From: Caulobacter segnis ATCC 21756
GTDB taxonomy: Bacteria > Pseudomonadota > Alphaproteobacteria > Caulobacterales > Caulobacteraceae
Direction of reading: 5' to 3'
Assembly (NCBI RefSeq): GCF_000092285.1
Contig: NC_014100.1
Coordinates: 1,860,001 to 1,924,000, forward strand
DNA length: 64,000 bases
Shown here: one piece after another, positions 37,983 to 46,865 of the stretch
How positions within the stretch are numbered: the first letter of the stretch is position 1
Layout of the letters: every line of letters starts with the position of its first letter
The notes under the pieces: model-generated
Told to the model about the DNA's origin: nothing
The model's input: only the letters and a program-made list of their open reading frames with translations
Database searches by the model: none
Program-made: the position numbers and the translations under genes

Positions 37983-39161
37983 ATGGCTTTTCCCCGAATT
38001 CGAGCGGTGCGCGCCTATGTCGTCCGCGGCGGCGGCGCCGACTATCACGACCAGGGCGACGGACACTGGATTGACGACCACATCGCCACGCCAATGTCGC
38101 GCTATCCGGAATATCGCCAGAGCCGCCAGTCGTTCGGCATCAACGTGCTGGGCACGTTGGTCGTCGAGATCGAGGCCGCCGACGGCACGATCGGCTTTGC
38201 GGTGACCACCGGCGGCGAGCCGGCCGCCTACATCGTCGAGAAGCATCTCGCGCGCTTCCTGGAAGGCCGCGACCCTACCGAGGTCGAGAAGATCTGGGAC
38301 CAGATGTACTTCTCCACCCAGTACTATGGCCGCAAGGGCCTGGTGGTGAACGCCATCTCGGGCGTCGACCTGGCCCTCTACGACCTCCTGGGCAAGCTGC
38401 GTCAGGAGCCAGTCTACGCCCTGCTGGGCGGCAAGGTCCGCGACGAGCTGACCTTCTACGCCACGGGCGCGCGTCCGGACCTGGCCAAGCAGATGGGCTT
38501 CATCGGCGGCAAGATGCCCCTGCACCACGGCCCGGCCGAAGGCGAGGAAGGTCTGCGCAAGAACCTCGATGAGCTCGCCACCATGCGCGAGCGCTGCGGA
38601 GACGACTTCTGGCTGATGTTCGACTGCTGGATGTCGCTGGACCTCAACTACGCGACCAAGCTGGCCCACAAGGCCCACGAGTACGGCCTGAAGTGGATCG
38701 AGGAGGCGCTGAGCCCCGACGACTACTGGGGCTATCGCGACCTGAAGAAGAATGCGCCGACCGGCATGCTGGTCACCACGGGCGAGCACGAGGCTACCCG
38801 CTGGGGCTTCCGCATGCTGCTGGAGATGGAATGTTGCGACATCATCCAGCCGGACGTGGGCTGGTGCGGCGGCGTCACCGAGCTGATCAAGATCGCCAAC
38901 CTGGCCGACAGCAAGGGCGTGCTGATGATCCCGCACGGTTCCAGCGTCTACAGCTATCACTTCGTCATCACGCGCCATAACAGCCCGTTCGCCGAATTCC
39001 TGATGATGGCCCCCAAGGCCGACGAGGTGGCGCCGATGTTCCACCCGCAGCTGATCGGCGAACCGGTGCCGGTGAACGGCAAACTCAAGCTCTCCGACTC
39101 GCCGGGCTTCGGCGTCGAACTCAATCGCGAAGTCGGTCTGCACCGACCTTACGCCCGCTAG
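37983..39161 (+). CDS. LRA3: L-rhamnonate dehydratase
   Basis: This 392-residue enolase-superfamily enzyme removes water from L-rhamnonate to give 2-keto-3-deoxy-L-rhamnonate, using Mg2+. It carries the near-diagnostic stretches [34 protein letters not shown] and [20 protein letters not shown], and the metal-ligand/acid sites [15 protein letters not shown] and [10 protein letters not shown]. The later part [16 protein letters not shown] carries the active-site His. From memory it matches E. coli RhmD. ATG 37983 gives the family start [11 protein letters not shown]. It is the first gene of a five-gene plus-strand operon. Confidence 0.94.
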   Translation: MAFPRIRAVRAYVVRGGGADYHDQGDGHWIDDHIATPMSRYPEYRQSRQSFGINVLGTLVVEIEAADGTIGFAVTTGGEPAAYIVEKHLARFLEGRDPTEVEKIWDQMYFSTQYYGRKGLVVNAISGVDLALYDLLGKLRQEPVYALLGGKVRDELTFYATGARPDLAKQMGFIGGKMPLHHGPAEGEEGLRKNLDELATMRERCGDDFWLMFDCWMSLDLNYATKLAHKAHEYGLKWIEEALSPDDYWGYRDLKKNAPTGMLVTTGEHEATRWGFRMLLEMECCDIIQPDVGWCGGVTELIKIANLADSKGVLMIPHGSSVYSYHFVITRHNSPFAEFLMMAPKADEVAPMFHPQLIGEPVPVNGKLKLSDSPGFGVELNREVGLHRPYAR

Positions 39162-39186
39162 ACCCCCCTGAAGGCGACAGACACCT

Positions 39187-40050
39187 ATGAAACTGCTCCG
39201 CTACGGCCCGCGCGGCGCCGAGAAGCCCGGCCTCCTCGACGCCGAGGGCAAGATCCGCGACCTGTCGGGCCACGTGGCCGACATCGACGGCAAGACCATC
39301 ACGCCGGAAGGCCTGAAGGCGCTGGCCGCCATCGATCCCGCCACCCTGCCCGTCGTCGAAGGCTCGCCGCGCTACGGCGTGCCGGTCGCCAGCGTCGGCA
39401 AGTTCCTGGCCATCGGCCTGAACTTCGCCGACCACGCCAAGGAAGCCGGCCTGGAGCCGCCGCCCGAACCGATCTTCTTCACCAAGGCGATCAGCTGCCT
39501 GAACGGCCCGAACGACGAGGTCATGCTGCCCAAGGACGCCGTGAAGGGCGACTGGGAGGTCGAGCTGGGCGTGGTGATCGGCAAGCGCGCGCGCTATGTC
39601 GAGCAGGCCGAGGCTCTCGACTACGTCGCCGGCTACGTGCTGGTGAACGACGTGTCCGAGCGCGCCTTCCAGAAGGAGCTGGGCAGCCAATGGGACAAGG
39701 GTAAGGGCTGCGACACCTTTGGCCCGGTGGGCCCGTGGCTGGTCACCGCCGACGAGGTGGGCGACTGCCAGGACCTGGACATGTGGCTGGACCTGAACGG
39801 CAAGCGCATGCAGACCGGCAACACCAAGACGATGATCTTCGGCGTCGCCGAGTTGATCGCTTACATGAGCCGCTTCGTCACGCTCGAACCGGGCGACATC
39901 CTGACCACCGGCACCCCGCCTGGCGTCGGCGAAGGCCAGCAGCCCGAGAAGATCTTCCTGAAGGCCGGCGACGTCATGGAGCTGGGCATCGAGAAGCTGG
40001 GCGCTCAGCGCCAGAACGTCATCGCCTGGACCAAGGAAGGCGTCGCGTGA
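39187..40050 (+). CDS. LRA6: 2,4-diketo-3-deoxy-L-rhamnonate hydrolase (FAH family)
   Basis: This 287-residue fumarylacetoacetate-hydrolase-fold enzyme splits 2,4-diketo-3-deoxy-L-rhamnonate into pyruvate and L-lactate in the diketo pathway. The FAH core is seen in FLAIGLNFADHAKEAG, the metal-site region DWEVELGVVIGKRA and VNDVSERAFQ, and the end TLEPGDILTTGTPPGVG. Its stop overlaps the next gene's GTG start (GTGA), showing coupling. The assignment from general FAH hydrolase to this reaction rests on gene context with the dehydratase, the dehydrogenase and lldD. Confidence 0.88.
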   Translation: MKLLRYGPRGAEKPGLLDAEGKIRDLSGHVADIDGKTITPEGLKALAAIDPATLPVVEGSPRYGVPVASVGKFLAIGLNFADHAKEAGLEPPPEPIFFTKAISCLNGPNDEVMLPKDAVKGDWEVELGVVIGKRARYVEQAEALDYVAGYVLVNDVSERAFQKELGSQWDKGKGCDTFGPVGPWLVTADEVGDCQDLDMWLDLNGKRMQTGNTKTMIFGVAELIAYMSRFVTLEPGDILTTGTPPGVGEGQQPEKIFLKAGDVMELGIEKLGAQRQNVIAWTKEGVA

Positions 40051-40799
40051 TCGGCCCCTTCGCAAATCGTTTCGCCGGACGTCGCGCGGTCATCACCGGC
40101 GGCGCCTCGGGCCTGGGCAAGGCGGTCGCCGACCGCATCGTCGCCGAGGGCGGCCAGGTCGCCCTATGGGATCTCAAGCCCGAAGCCCTTGAAGAGGCGG
40201 CCGCCGAGGTGGGTGCGGCCTTCACCTTCGCCGTCGACGTCTCCGACCAGGCCTCGGTGGCGCAGGCCGCCAAGGCCAGCCTCAACGCCCTGGGCCGCAT
40301 CGATATTCTGGTCAACTCGGCCGGCATTACCGGCGCCACGGCCCCCGTCCATGAGTTTCCGGTCGATAGCTGGGACCAGGTGATCAACATCAATCTCAAC
40401 GGCGCCTTCTATTGCTGCCGTGAGGTGGTGCCGTTCATGCTGGCCGGCGGCTATGGCCGCATCGTCAATGTCTCCTCGGTGGCCGGCAAGGAGGGCAACC
40501 CCAACGCCAGCGCCTATTCGGCGAGCAAGGCCGGGGTGATCGGCCTGACCAAGTCGCTGGGTAAGGAACTGGCTACCAAGGGCGTGATCGCCAACGCCCT
40601 GACCCCGGCCACCTTCGAGAGCCCGATCCTGGCCCAACTGCCGCAGAGCCAGGTCGACTACATGCGATCGAAGATCCCCATGGGCCGTCTGGGCGAGGTG
40701 CACGAGAGCGCCGCCATGGTCTGCTTCATGGCCAGCGAGGAATGCAGCTTCACCACGGCCTCGACGTTCGACACCTCCGGCGGCCGAACGACCTTCTAG
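40047..40799 (+). CDS. LRA5: 2-keto-3-deoxy-L-rhamnonate 4-dehydrogenase (SDR)
   Basis: This 250-residue SDR has TGGASGLGKAVAD (NAD site), VNSAGITG, the catalytic Ser and YSASKAG motif, and the C-terminal TTASTFDTSGGRTTF. In the diketo pathway it oxidises the C4 hydroxyl of 2-keto-3-deoxy-L-rhamnonate with NAD+. GTG 40047 overlaps the hydrolase stop by GTGA and gives a standard N-terminus; the frame is open far upstream inside the hydrolase gene, which I treat as accidental. No class II aldolase (LRA4) is present here, which agrees with use of this oxidative route. Confidence 0.88.
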   Translation: MIGPFANRFAGRRAVITGGASGLGKAVADRIVAEGGQVALWDLKPEALEEAAAEVGAAFTFAVDVSDQASVAQAAKASLNALGRIDILVNSAGITGATAPVHEFPVDSWDQVININLNGAFYCCREVVPFMLAGGYGRIVNVSSVAGKEGNPNASAYSASKAGVIGLTKSLGKELATKGVIANALTPATFESPILAQLPQSQVDYMRSKIPMGRLGEVHESAAMVCFMASEECSFTTASTFDTSGGRTTF

Positions 40800-40807
40800 G
40801 AGCTGAC

Positions 40808-41707
40808 ATGGCCTATAGCGGTCCGATCGTCGACGCTCACATGCACCTGTGGGACCTGAGCAGGCATCACTACGCTTGGCTTCAGGTCCCGCCGCCGCAC
40901 AATCCGGCTGGCGATGTCAGCGGCATCGCCGGCAAGGACTACGGCCTTGACCAGTATCTGAACGACGTGGCCGGCTGGCGGGTGGTCAAAGCCGTCCATA
41001 TCGAGTGCGGCCTACCGCCCAGGGACCAGCTTTCCGAGACCGACTGGCTGCAGGCGATCGCCGACGCTCGCGGCTATCCTCAAGCCATCGTGGCGGGCGC
41101 TTGCCTGGACGATCCGAGCGTCGAAGGCGTGCTGGAGGCCCACGCGACGCGGCCCAACGTCCGCGGGATCCGACAGATCGTCAATTGGCACGTCGATCCG
41201 CTCAAGACCTACACGCCGCGCGACCTGCTGAAGAGTCCGCGCTGGCGTGAGGGGTTTGGCCTGCTCGCCAAGTACGGCCTGTCGTTCGACCTGCAGCTCT
41301 ATCCGCTGCAGATGTTCGACGCCGCGCGCCTGGCGGCCGACCACCCCGACATCCCGTTGATCGTCAATCACGCCGGCATGCCGACCGATCGCGACACGGA
41401 CGGCTTTCTGGCCTGGAGCGCGGGGCTGCAGGCATTGGCGGGCCAACCCAACGTCTCGATCAAGGTCTCCAATTTCGGCGGGGTCGATCGCAGCTGGTCG
41501 GCAGGCAGCGTCGAGCCGTTCATCCACCAGATTCTCGACGACTTCGGGGTCGAGCGGGTGATGTTCGCCAGCAATTTCCCCGTCGATCGCGTGCATGGGC
41601 CGTTCGGCGCCCATTTCGCCGCCTTCGACTACGCCACCCGCGCGCTCAGCGAGACAGAGCGCGACGCGGTATTCGCCGCCAACGCCTCGCGGATCTACCG
41701 CATCTGA
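40808..41707 (+). CDS. LRA2: L-rhamnono-1,4-lactonase (amidohydrolase family)
   Basis: This 299-residue metal-dependent hydrolase of the amidohydrolase-2 family shows IVDAHMHLWDLSRHHYAWL at the N-terminus (two His metal ligands), IECGLPP, IVNHAGMPTD and the late aspartate in MFASNFPVDR. It opens L-rhamnono-1,4-lactone to L-rhamnonate, between the dehydrogenase and the dehydratase. The start ATG 40808 follows the LRA5 stop by 8 bp with AGGAGCTGAC as ribosome site. Related proteins act on fuconolactone or other sugar lactones; the rhamnose operon makes rhamnonolactone most likely. Confidence 0.9.
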   Translation: MAYSGPIVDAHMHLWDLSRHHYAWLQVPPPHNPAGDVSGIAGKDYGLDQYLNDVAGWRVVKAVHIECGLPPRDQLSETDWLQAIADARGYPQAIVAGACLDDPSVEGVLEAHATRPNVRGIRQIVNWHVDPLKTYTPRDLLKSPRWREGFGLLAKYGLSFDLQLYPLQMFDAARLAADHPDIPLIVNHAGMPTDRDTDGFLAWSAGLQALAGQPNVSIKVSNFGGVDRSWSAGSVEPFIHQILDDFGVERVMFASNFPVDRVHGPFGAHFAAFDYATRALSETERDAVFAANASRIYRI

Positions 41708-41750
41708 CCCTAAACCAACGACAAGCCGCTGAGCGGCGCGGAGGAAAGCC

Positions 41751-41795
41751 ATGACCATCCAGTACGCGACGACCGGCCAGGGAGGTCGTCCATGA
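41751..41795 (+). CDS. 14-codon leader peptide before rhaT
   Basis: A strong Shine-Dalgarno sequence (GAGGAAAG) precedes ATG 41751, which opens the short frame MTIQYATTGQGGRP. Its TGA overlaps the rhaT ATG (ATGA). This arrangement is typical of translational coupling, or it is the remnant start of a lost gene. rhaT also has its own site (GGGAGG). Expression is unproven. Confidence 0.35.
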   Translation: MTIQYATTGQGGRP

Positions 41796-42940
41796 CCCCC
41801 AACCCTTTGCTGGGCGTCATCTTCCACTGGCTCGGCGGCCTGGCCTCCGCCAGCTTCTATGTGCCGTATCGCGGCGTGAAGCGTTGGTCGTGGGAGATCT
41901 TCTGGCTGACCGGCGGCCTGTTTTCCTGGCTTCTGGCGCCGTGGCTGTTCGCGGCCGTGCAAACCCAGGACCTGATGGGCGTGATGGCCCAGGTTCCGTC
42001 CAAGATCGTCGGGCTTTGCGTGCTCTTTGGCGTCCTCTGGGGCTTTGGCGGCCTGACCTATGGCCTGACCATGCGCTATCTGGGCCTGTCTCTCGGCATG
42101 GCCGTGGTGCTGGGCCTGTGCACCGTCTTCGGCACCCTGATCCCGCCGATCGTCCAGGGCGACTTCGCCGACAAGCTGCTGGCCAGCGCGTCGGGTCGGA
42201 TCATCCTGCTGGGCCTGGTCGTCACCCTGGCGGGCATCGTGGTCGTCGCCATGGCGGGGGCGCGCAAGGACGCGGCGCTGTCGGAAGACGCCAAGAAGGC
42301 GGTGATCGCCGAGTTCGATTTCAAAAAAGGCGTCGCCGTGGCGGTCTTTTCGGGCGTCATGTCGGCCTGCTTCGCCTTCGGCCTGGCGGCGGGCGAGCCG
42401 ATCAAGGCGCTGTCGGCCGCGGCCGGCACGGGCCCGCTGTGGACCGGCTTGCCGGTCCTTTGCCTGGTGATGTTCGGCGGGCTGCTGACCAACGGCGCCT
42501 GGTGCGCCTACCTGATCGTCAGGAACCGCAGCGCCGGCGAATGGTTCGGTCGCACGAGCGCTCCGGATCTGGCGCCCGCCGCGCAGTCGAGCGGCGCTAG
42601 CGCGGCCGCGCCGCAGGAGCCGGCGCGTCTCGCCGATGTGGCGGTCAAGCCCGGCAAGCCACCCCTGCTGGCCAACTATCTGCTGTGCGCCCTGGCCGGG
42701 ACGGCGTGGTACTTCCAGTTCTTCTTCTACACCATGGGCGAGAGCCAGATGGGGCGGTTCGGCTTCTCCAGCTGGACCCTGCACATGGCCTCGATCATCA
42801 TCTTCGGCACGCTGTGGGGTTTTGCCTTGAAGGAATGGAAGGACGCCCGGCCCGGCGTGCGGGCCCTGGTCTGGACGGGGGTCGCCCTGCTGATCATCGC
42901 CACGATCATCATCGGCTACGGCAACATGATCGCGCGCTGA
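41792..42940 (+). CDS. rhaT: L-rhamnose/proton symporter
   Basis: This 382-residue protein with about ten membrane helices belongs to the RhaT family of the drug/metabolite transporter superfamily. The N-terminal GGLASASFYVPYRGVKRWSW and WEIFWLTGGLFSWLLAPW are diagnostic for RhaT, as is LRYLG-like MRYLGLSLGMAVVLGLCTV followed by GTLIPPI. It brings L-rhamnose through the inner membrane with H+. It is the last gene of the LRA3-LRA6-LRA5-LRA2 operon. A hydrophilic Ala/Gln-rich loop of ~40 residues (around 250-290) is longer than I expect for E. coli RhaT. Confidence 0.93.
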   Translation: MTPNPLLGVIFHWLGGLASASFYVPYRGVKRWSWEIFWLTGGLFSWLLAPWLFAAVQTQDLMGVMAQVPSKIVGLCVLFGVLWGFGGLTYGLTMRYLGLSLGMAVVLGLCTVFGTLIPPIVQGDFADKLLASASGRIILLGLVVTLAGIVVVAMAGARKDAALSEDAKKAVIAEFDFKKGVAVAVFSGVMSACFAFGLAAGEPIKALSAAAGTGPLWTGLPVLCLVMFGGLLTNGAWCAYLIVRNRSAGEWFGRTSAPDLAPAAQSSGASAAAPQEPARLADVAVKPGKPPLLANYLLCALAGTAWYFQFFFYTMGESQMGRFGFSSWTLHMASIIIFGTLWGFALKEWKDARPGVRALVWTGVALLIIATIIIGYGNMIAR

Positions 42941-43022
42941 GCCACGCGACGGCGAGGGCGCGCAATGTCGCACGCCCTCGCGGCCCTAGAATGCCGGCTG
43001 GCGCCCAGGGCGCAACCGAGAT

Positions 43023-43042
43023 ATGGTACGGTATCGTACGAT
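43023..43042. promoter_or_regulatory. TACG palindromic operator, site 4 (IclR gene)
   Basis: ATGGTACGGTATCGTACGAT lies 21 bp before the IclR start at 43064, close enough to block or position transcription. It suggests that this iclR gene is part of, or controls, the TACG regulon. Confidence 0.75.
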
Positions 43043-43063
43043 TGAGGCGGCGACCGGCCTGTC

Positions 43064-43822
43064 ATGAACATTCACGTCCTGGCGCCCGAAGCGCCGACCA
43101 ACGCCAGCCAGACGCTGATGCGCGGCCTCGACATCATCGAGGCGGTCGGTGAGGGCGTGGTTCGGCTGAACGATCTGGTCGCCCGGTTGGGCCTGACCCG
43201 CGCCACCACGCACCGACTGGCCAGCGCCCTGGTCGCGCGCGACTATCTCAGCTTCACGCCGCGCCGCGGCTATGCGCCAGGCCCCAAGCTTCTCAAGCTC
43301 GGCTTCCAGGCCCAGCAGGCCTCGAGCATTATCCAATTGGCCCTGCCGACCATGGACAAGCTGGCCGGCTCAACGCTCGACGCCGTCAATCTGGGCATTC
43401 TCGACGCCGGCATGGTGCTCTATCTGCGTCAAAGCCCCAGCCGCCGCCGCGTGGTGCTGCGCCACGAGCCCGGCATCCGCAATCCGGTCCGGCACACCGC
43501 CCTGGGCAAGTCCCTGGTCTTCGGCGAGGGGCCGGAGGGCTGGCGGACCCTGTTCGACCTTCCGGCCGAAGCGGACGCTTACAGGGCTTGGGAAGCGGAG
43601 ATGGGCCTGGCCCGAGCCAACGGATTCACCACCCACGTGGAAACCGACGGCGAGCGGGTGCGCTGCATCGCCGCGCCGGTCCTGGACATGACGGGGCGCG
43701 CGGTGGCCGCCATCAGCCTTTCGACCCTGCCGCAATATGTCGAAGATGCCGACCTGGCGGCGCTGGGCCCGACGATGATCGCCGCGGCCCAGGAGATCAG
43801 CCGGGCGATCGGCCGGGTCTGA
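43064..43822 (+). CDS. IclR-family regulator, second in the rhamnose locus
   Basis: This 252-residue IclR protein has an HTH near residues 42-60 (NDLVARLGLTRATTHRLASA) and the effector domain (NLGILDAGMVLYLRQSP, CIAAPVLDMTGRAVAAISLS). It is related to the IclR at 36915, but its gene is preceded by TACG operator site 4 and stands alone between rhaT and GH106. It is one of three candidates (with the TetR proteins at 47308 and 51579) for the factor reading the TACG palindrome. The alternative is that it is merely a target of that factor. Confidence 0.9.
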   Translation: MNIHVLAPEAPTNASQTLMRGLDIIEAVGEGVVRLNDLVARLGLTRATTHRLASALVARDYLSFTPRRGYAPGPKLLKLGFQAQQASSIIQLALPTMDKLAGSTLDAVNLGILDAGMVLYLRQSPSRRRVVLRHEPGIRNPVRHTALGKSLVFGEGPEGWRTLFDLPAEADAYRAWEAEMGLARANGFTTHVETDGERVRCIAAPVLDMTGRAVAAISLSTLPQYVEDADLAALGPTMIAAAQEISRAIGRV

Positions 43823-43849
43823 CCGCAGCATCCACCCCGGCCCAGGGCT

Positions 43850-46708
43850 CTAGCGTTCGACCAGCCTGACCGGGCCGATCAAGCCGGCCGGCTGCGGCTT
43901 GACCAGCTTCAGGGCCGCGACGTTGGGATCGACCATGGCGTTGTTGGGCGTCGTGGAGACCGTGATTTCGATGCGGTTGTCACCGGCCTTGAGCGCCCTG
44001 CCGATCTCGACCCGATAGGGGTTGATCAGCGGCGCGAAGGCCACTCCGTTGACCGCTACGCGCGCCATGTCGTGAACCTCGCCCAGGTCAAGCCAGACCG
44101 GAGTCTCGGGCTTGGCCGCCAGATGCAGAGTGCGGCTGTAGGTCGCCTCGCCCGAGAACCGCGCCAGGGTCTCCACGCCGCTCCAGTCGCCCAGGGCGAA
44201 ATTGGCGCTACCCCACGTGACGGCGGCGCCCTTGGGCCCAAAGCCCCTGGCCGTGAGGCTCCATCCGGCTCGCGGCAGGTCCAGCAAAAGCCGCTCGGCG
44301 GGTTTGGCGGAGGTCTTGGCTGCGGGCTTGGACGGATCGAAGACGATGAGGGCTGATCCCCCGGCCGCCAGGTCCACTGAAAGCCGCGATCCCTCCGGGG
44401 CCGCCTGGCTTGGGAGGGGCGCGCGCGATCCGTTCCAGGCGTCCCAGAGTTCGGCGCGTCCCTTGGCCGTGGTCGAGAAGGCGATGGTCCGGGCGGTCGG
44501 CTCGGTATTGTGCAGGAAGAGCACGCGCCGCGCGCCGCTGGTCCGCTCAACGAACAGCGCGCCGGGCCCATCGAACGACAGGTTTGGCGTCACCCCGATC
44601 GTCTTCAACGTCGCCGGCAGCGCGCCAGCGGGGGAGAGCAGGGCGCCCGCAGCGCGGGCGCTGGTCACGGCGGCGGCCACGCGTCGATCGCGAGCCTCGG
44701 CGTCGGTAAGGCCGACGTCACGGGTCGGAAAGGCGTCGACGAACACGACCTTGAGGCCCTGGCGCGCGAAGGCGGCGATCCTCTCGGCGCTGGCCGCGTC
44801 CAGCCCCTCCAAGGGCGGAAGCACCAGAGCGCGGTAGCGCGCGCCGCCCCGGGTGACGAGCGAGCCGTCGATTACCCGCGCATCGGACAGGGCGTCGGGA
44901 TTGATCCGGTCGTTGTCGTAACCGGCGTCGAGTAGCCGCTTTTCCAGGCCTTCGTGGCCGCGACTCTGCGGCTCGAGGCCTTGGTAATAGCCCAGCTCGC
45001 CCAGGAACAGCGCGACCGGCACGACACTGCGGCCCTGCTGCAGGACGGCCTGGGTGCGGGCGATGTAGGCGTTCAGGTTCGGCGCGGCGGCGAAGACGGG
45101 ATTGAGCTCGTTGAACGGCGTGCTGAAGCCGCTGCCGAAGGCGCTGGGCGCGAAAGGGTGCCACGCCGGCTGCGCGCCCCGGGCGCGCACATAGGGATAT
45201 CCGTGATAGATGACGCGGTTGACGCCGCCGGCGAACAGCAGGTCGGCTCGCTGCCGGATGCGCTCGGGGGTCACGTCATAGGGCTCGCCGGCCCAGACGA
45301 AGCTTTCGGCGCTGACCAGTGGACGGCCGTAGAGGTTCGCGGCCGAGCGGGCCAGACGCATGAAGATCGGATCGCCGCCAGACTCCAGATCCTCGGTCTC
45401 TGGAATATCGGCCAGGCCATAGGCCTTCAGGGTGTCTACGGTCGCGCCATGGGCCTGAACGCGCGCCTTGAGGCCCCGCGCATGGTTCCAGCTCACGAAC
45501 GGACCCCAGAAGTTTTCCAGCTGCAGGTCCGAGAGCGTCTGGCGATAGTCGTGTCGCACCCGTGCGCCCAGGGCGTCATCGCCGAAATAGGGCGGCGAAT
45601 AGTGCTGGCCCCAGGCCTGCATCCAGCCCGGCTGCAGGACGAGCGGCAGGTAGGGGGTCAGATCGTAGCCGCGCCGACGTTTGAACTCCGCCAGGAAGGC
45701 GTCGGTCCAGGGCAGGTCCTGCATCAGCTCAAGGCTGTCGACGAAGGTGGCGTTGAGGCTTGTGTCCGCGCCCTTTGGCCCTGCCGTCAGCGGATCGCCG
45801 ACATGGGCGGCGTGGGCGTCGAAGGCGGCTTTGCTGAAGTGGTCGAGGACAAGCTGCGGACCCTCGCCGACGCCGGCCATCACGCCGCTGTCCACGGCGT
45901 ACTGCTTGAACACGAAGACTTGCCAGCGGCCGGGCGGCGGGGTCCAGTCGAGCGTCCCATCGGCGGAGAGCTTGTCGGTCAGGACCACGGCCCTGGTCAT
46001 GTCCAAGCTTCCCGAGGTCGCAACGTCGCGCCAGGGATAGAGCTTGAAGCCGCCCTTGGCCTCCGGCGCAAACTGCGGCTCCTGTCCAGGCGCGGCGACC
46101 ACGGCCACGAGCTTTTGCCGCGCGTCCAGGCGATCGCGCCAGTCGGCCGCCCGCGGGTCCTTGTTGCGGGGATCCAGCGCGCCCATGGCGCCAAGCTTGC
46201 GCGTGCGCTTGGGGATGACGACCTTGACGGGCCCGGGGGAGGAACCGTCCACCTCGGTGACGGCCTCTGTCAGTTCCACCAGGGACAGTTCCGGCGTGAC
46301 GGCGAATCCGCCGCCCGAAGGCCAGGCTGAGCCAAAGGTGTAGTCGATCTTGAAGCCGGCGCGGTCCGCCGCCGTCGTAGCCGCCCGCACATGGCTAAAG
46401 AAGGCCGGGTTGGCGTAATCATTGACCCGCTTGCGCTCGTCCGGCGTCATGTTGGGAATGCCGGGATTGAACGCCTGTATCTCCGCGCCGCCGAAGCCGG
46501 ACTTGGCCATCAGGGCGATCTGGCGCTGAAGCTCAGCATCCTCGACGGCGCCGCCGGGCCACCACCACCGGGCGAAGGGGCGAGCCTGGGCGGGCGGCGC
46601 CTTGAACGCCTTGACGAGGTCGTCGGCCGAGGCCTTGGCTGGCGGCGGTGAAAGGATCGCCAAGAGCGTTGCGCCGGCGTAAAGCCAGGCCTTGCGTTGA
46701 TCGCTCAT
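43850..46708 (-). CDS. GH106-type alpha-L-rhamnosidase, secreted
   Basis: This 952-residue protein has a signal peptide (LYAGATLLAILSPPPAKASA). The start FARWWWPGG and IALMAKSGFGGAEIQAFN is typical of glycoside hydrolase family 106 rhamnosidases, which act on rhamnosides from plant flavonoids or rhamnogalacturonan II by a metal-dependent inverting mechanism. Further hallmarks are the middle FKIDYTFGSAWPSGGG and the C-terminal beta-sandwich TPVWLDLGEVHDMARVAVNG. It is transcribed away from the small-protein/TetR pair with operator site 5 in between, 52 bp from its start. The substrate is not certain, and family members are diverse. Confidence 0.85.
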   Translation of the reverse strand: MSDQRKAWLYAGATLLAILSPPPAKASADDLVKAFKAPPAQARPFARWWWPGGAVEDAELQRQIALMAKSGFGGAEIQAFNPGIPNMTPDERKRVNDYANPAFFSHVRAATTAADRAGFKIDYTFGSAWPSGGGFAVTPELSLVELTEAVTEVDGSSPGPVKVVIPKRTRKLGAMGALDPRNKDPRAADWRDRLDARQKLVAVVAAPGQEPQFAPEAKGGFKLYPWRDVATSGSLDMTRAVVLTDKLSADGTLDWTPPPGRWQVFVFKQYAVDSGVMAGVGEGPQLVLDHFSKAAFDAHAAHVGDPLTAGPKGADTSLNATFVDSLELMQDLPWTDAFLAEFKRRRGYDLTPYLPLVLQPGWMQAWGQHYSPPYFGDDALGARVRHDYRQTLSDLQLENFWGPFVSWNHARGLKARVQAHGATVDTLKAYGLADIPETEDLESGGDPIFMRLARSAANLYGRPLVSAESFVWAGEPYDVTPERIRQRADLLFAGGVNRVIYHGYPYVRARGAQPAWHPFAPSAFGSGFSTPFNELNPVFAAAPNLNAYIARTQAVLQQGRSVVPVALFLGELGYYQGLEPQSRGHEGLEKRLLDAGYDNDRINPDALSDARVIDGSLVTRGGARYRALVLPPLEGLDAASAERIAAFARQGLKVVFVDAFPTRDVGLTDAEARDRRVAAAVTSARAAGALLSPAGALPATLKTIGVTPNLSFDGPGALFVERTSGARRVLFLHNTEPTARTIAFSTTAKGRAELWDAWNGSRAPLPSQAAPEGSRLSVDLAAGGSALIVFDPSKPAAKTSAKPAERLLLDLPRAGWSLTARGFGPKGAAVTWGSANFALGDWSGVETLARFSGEATYSRTLHLAAKPETPVWLDLGEVHDMARVAVNGVAFAPLINPYRVEIGRALKAGDNRIEITVSTTPNNAMVDPNVAALKLVKPQPAGLIGPVRLVER

Positions 46709-46759
46709 CAGCGGCTCCCCATGGCTTGGGCGGTCATTTGGTCGCGCCCTCTTCCCTTA

Positions 46760-46779
46760 TTGGTACGAGTGTGTACGAT
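46760..46779. promoter_or_regulatory. TACG palindromic operator, site 5 (GH106 / small protein-TetR)
   Basis: TTGGTACGAGTGTGTACGAT is a weaker match that keeps both GTACG/TACGAT arms. It lies in the gap of two divergent genes, 52 bp before GH106 and 87 bp before the small secreted protein, and could control both. Confidence 0.6.
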
Positions 46780-46865
46780 TAAATCAGGTCTAGCGTCAAC
46801 CAAACCGCAGGCCGGCCCGATGTTGGCTTTGGTAGAGCCGGCGGGCGCCATGAAGGAAGGAAACA

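Noticed and set aside
37908..39143. Long open frame antisense to rhamnonate dehydratase
   Set aside because: Shadow of a strongly conserved enzyme; composition is His/Arg/Gln-rich without motifs.
41012..42973. 650-codon open frame antisense to the lactonase and rhaT
   Set aside because: Spans two real genes on the other strand; low-complexity composition.
35000..43000. Search for a KDR aldolase (LRA4) or phosphorylating RhaA/RhaB/RhaD genes
   Set aside because: None found; the locus uses the oxidative diketo route only.
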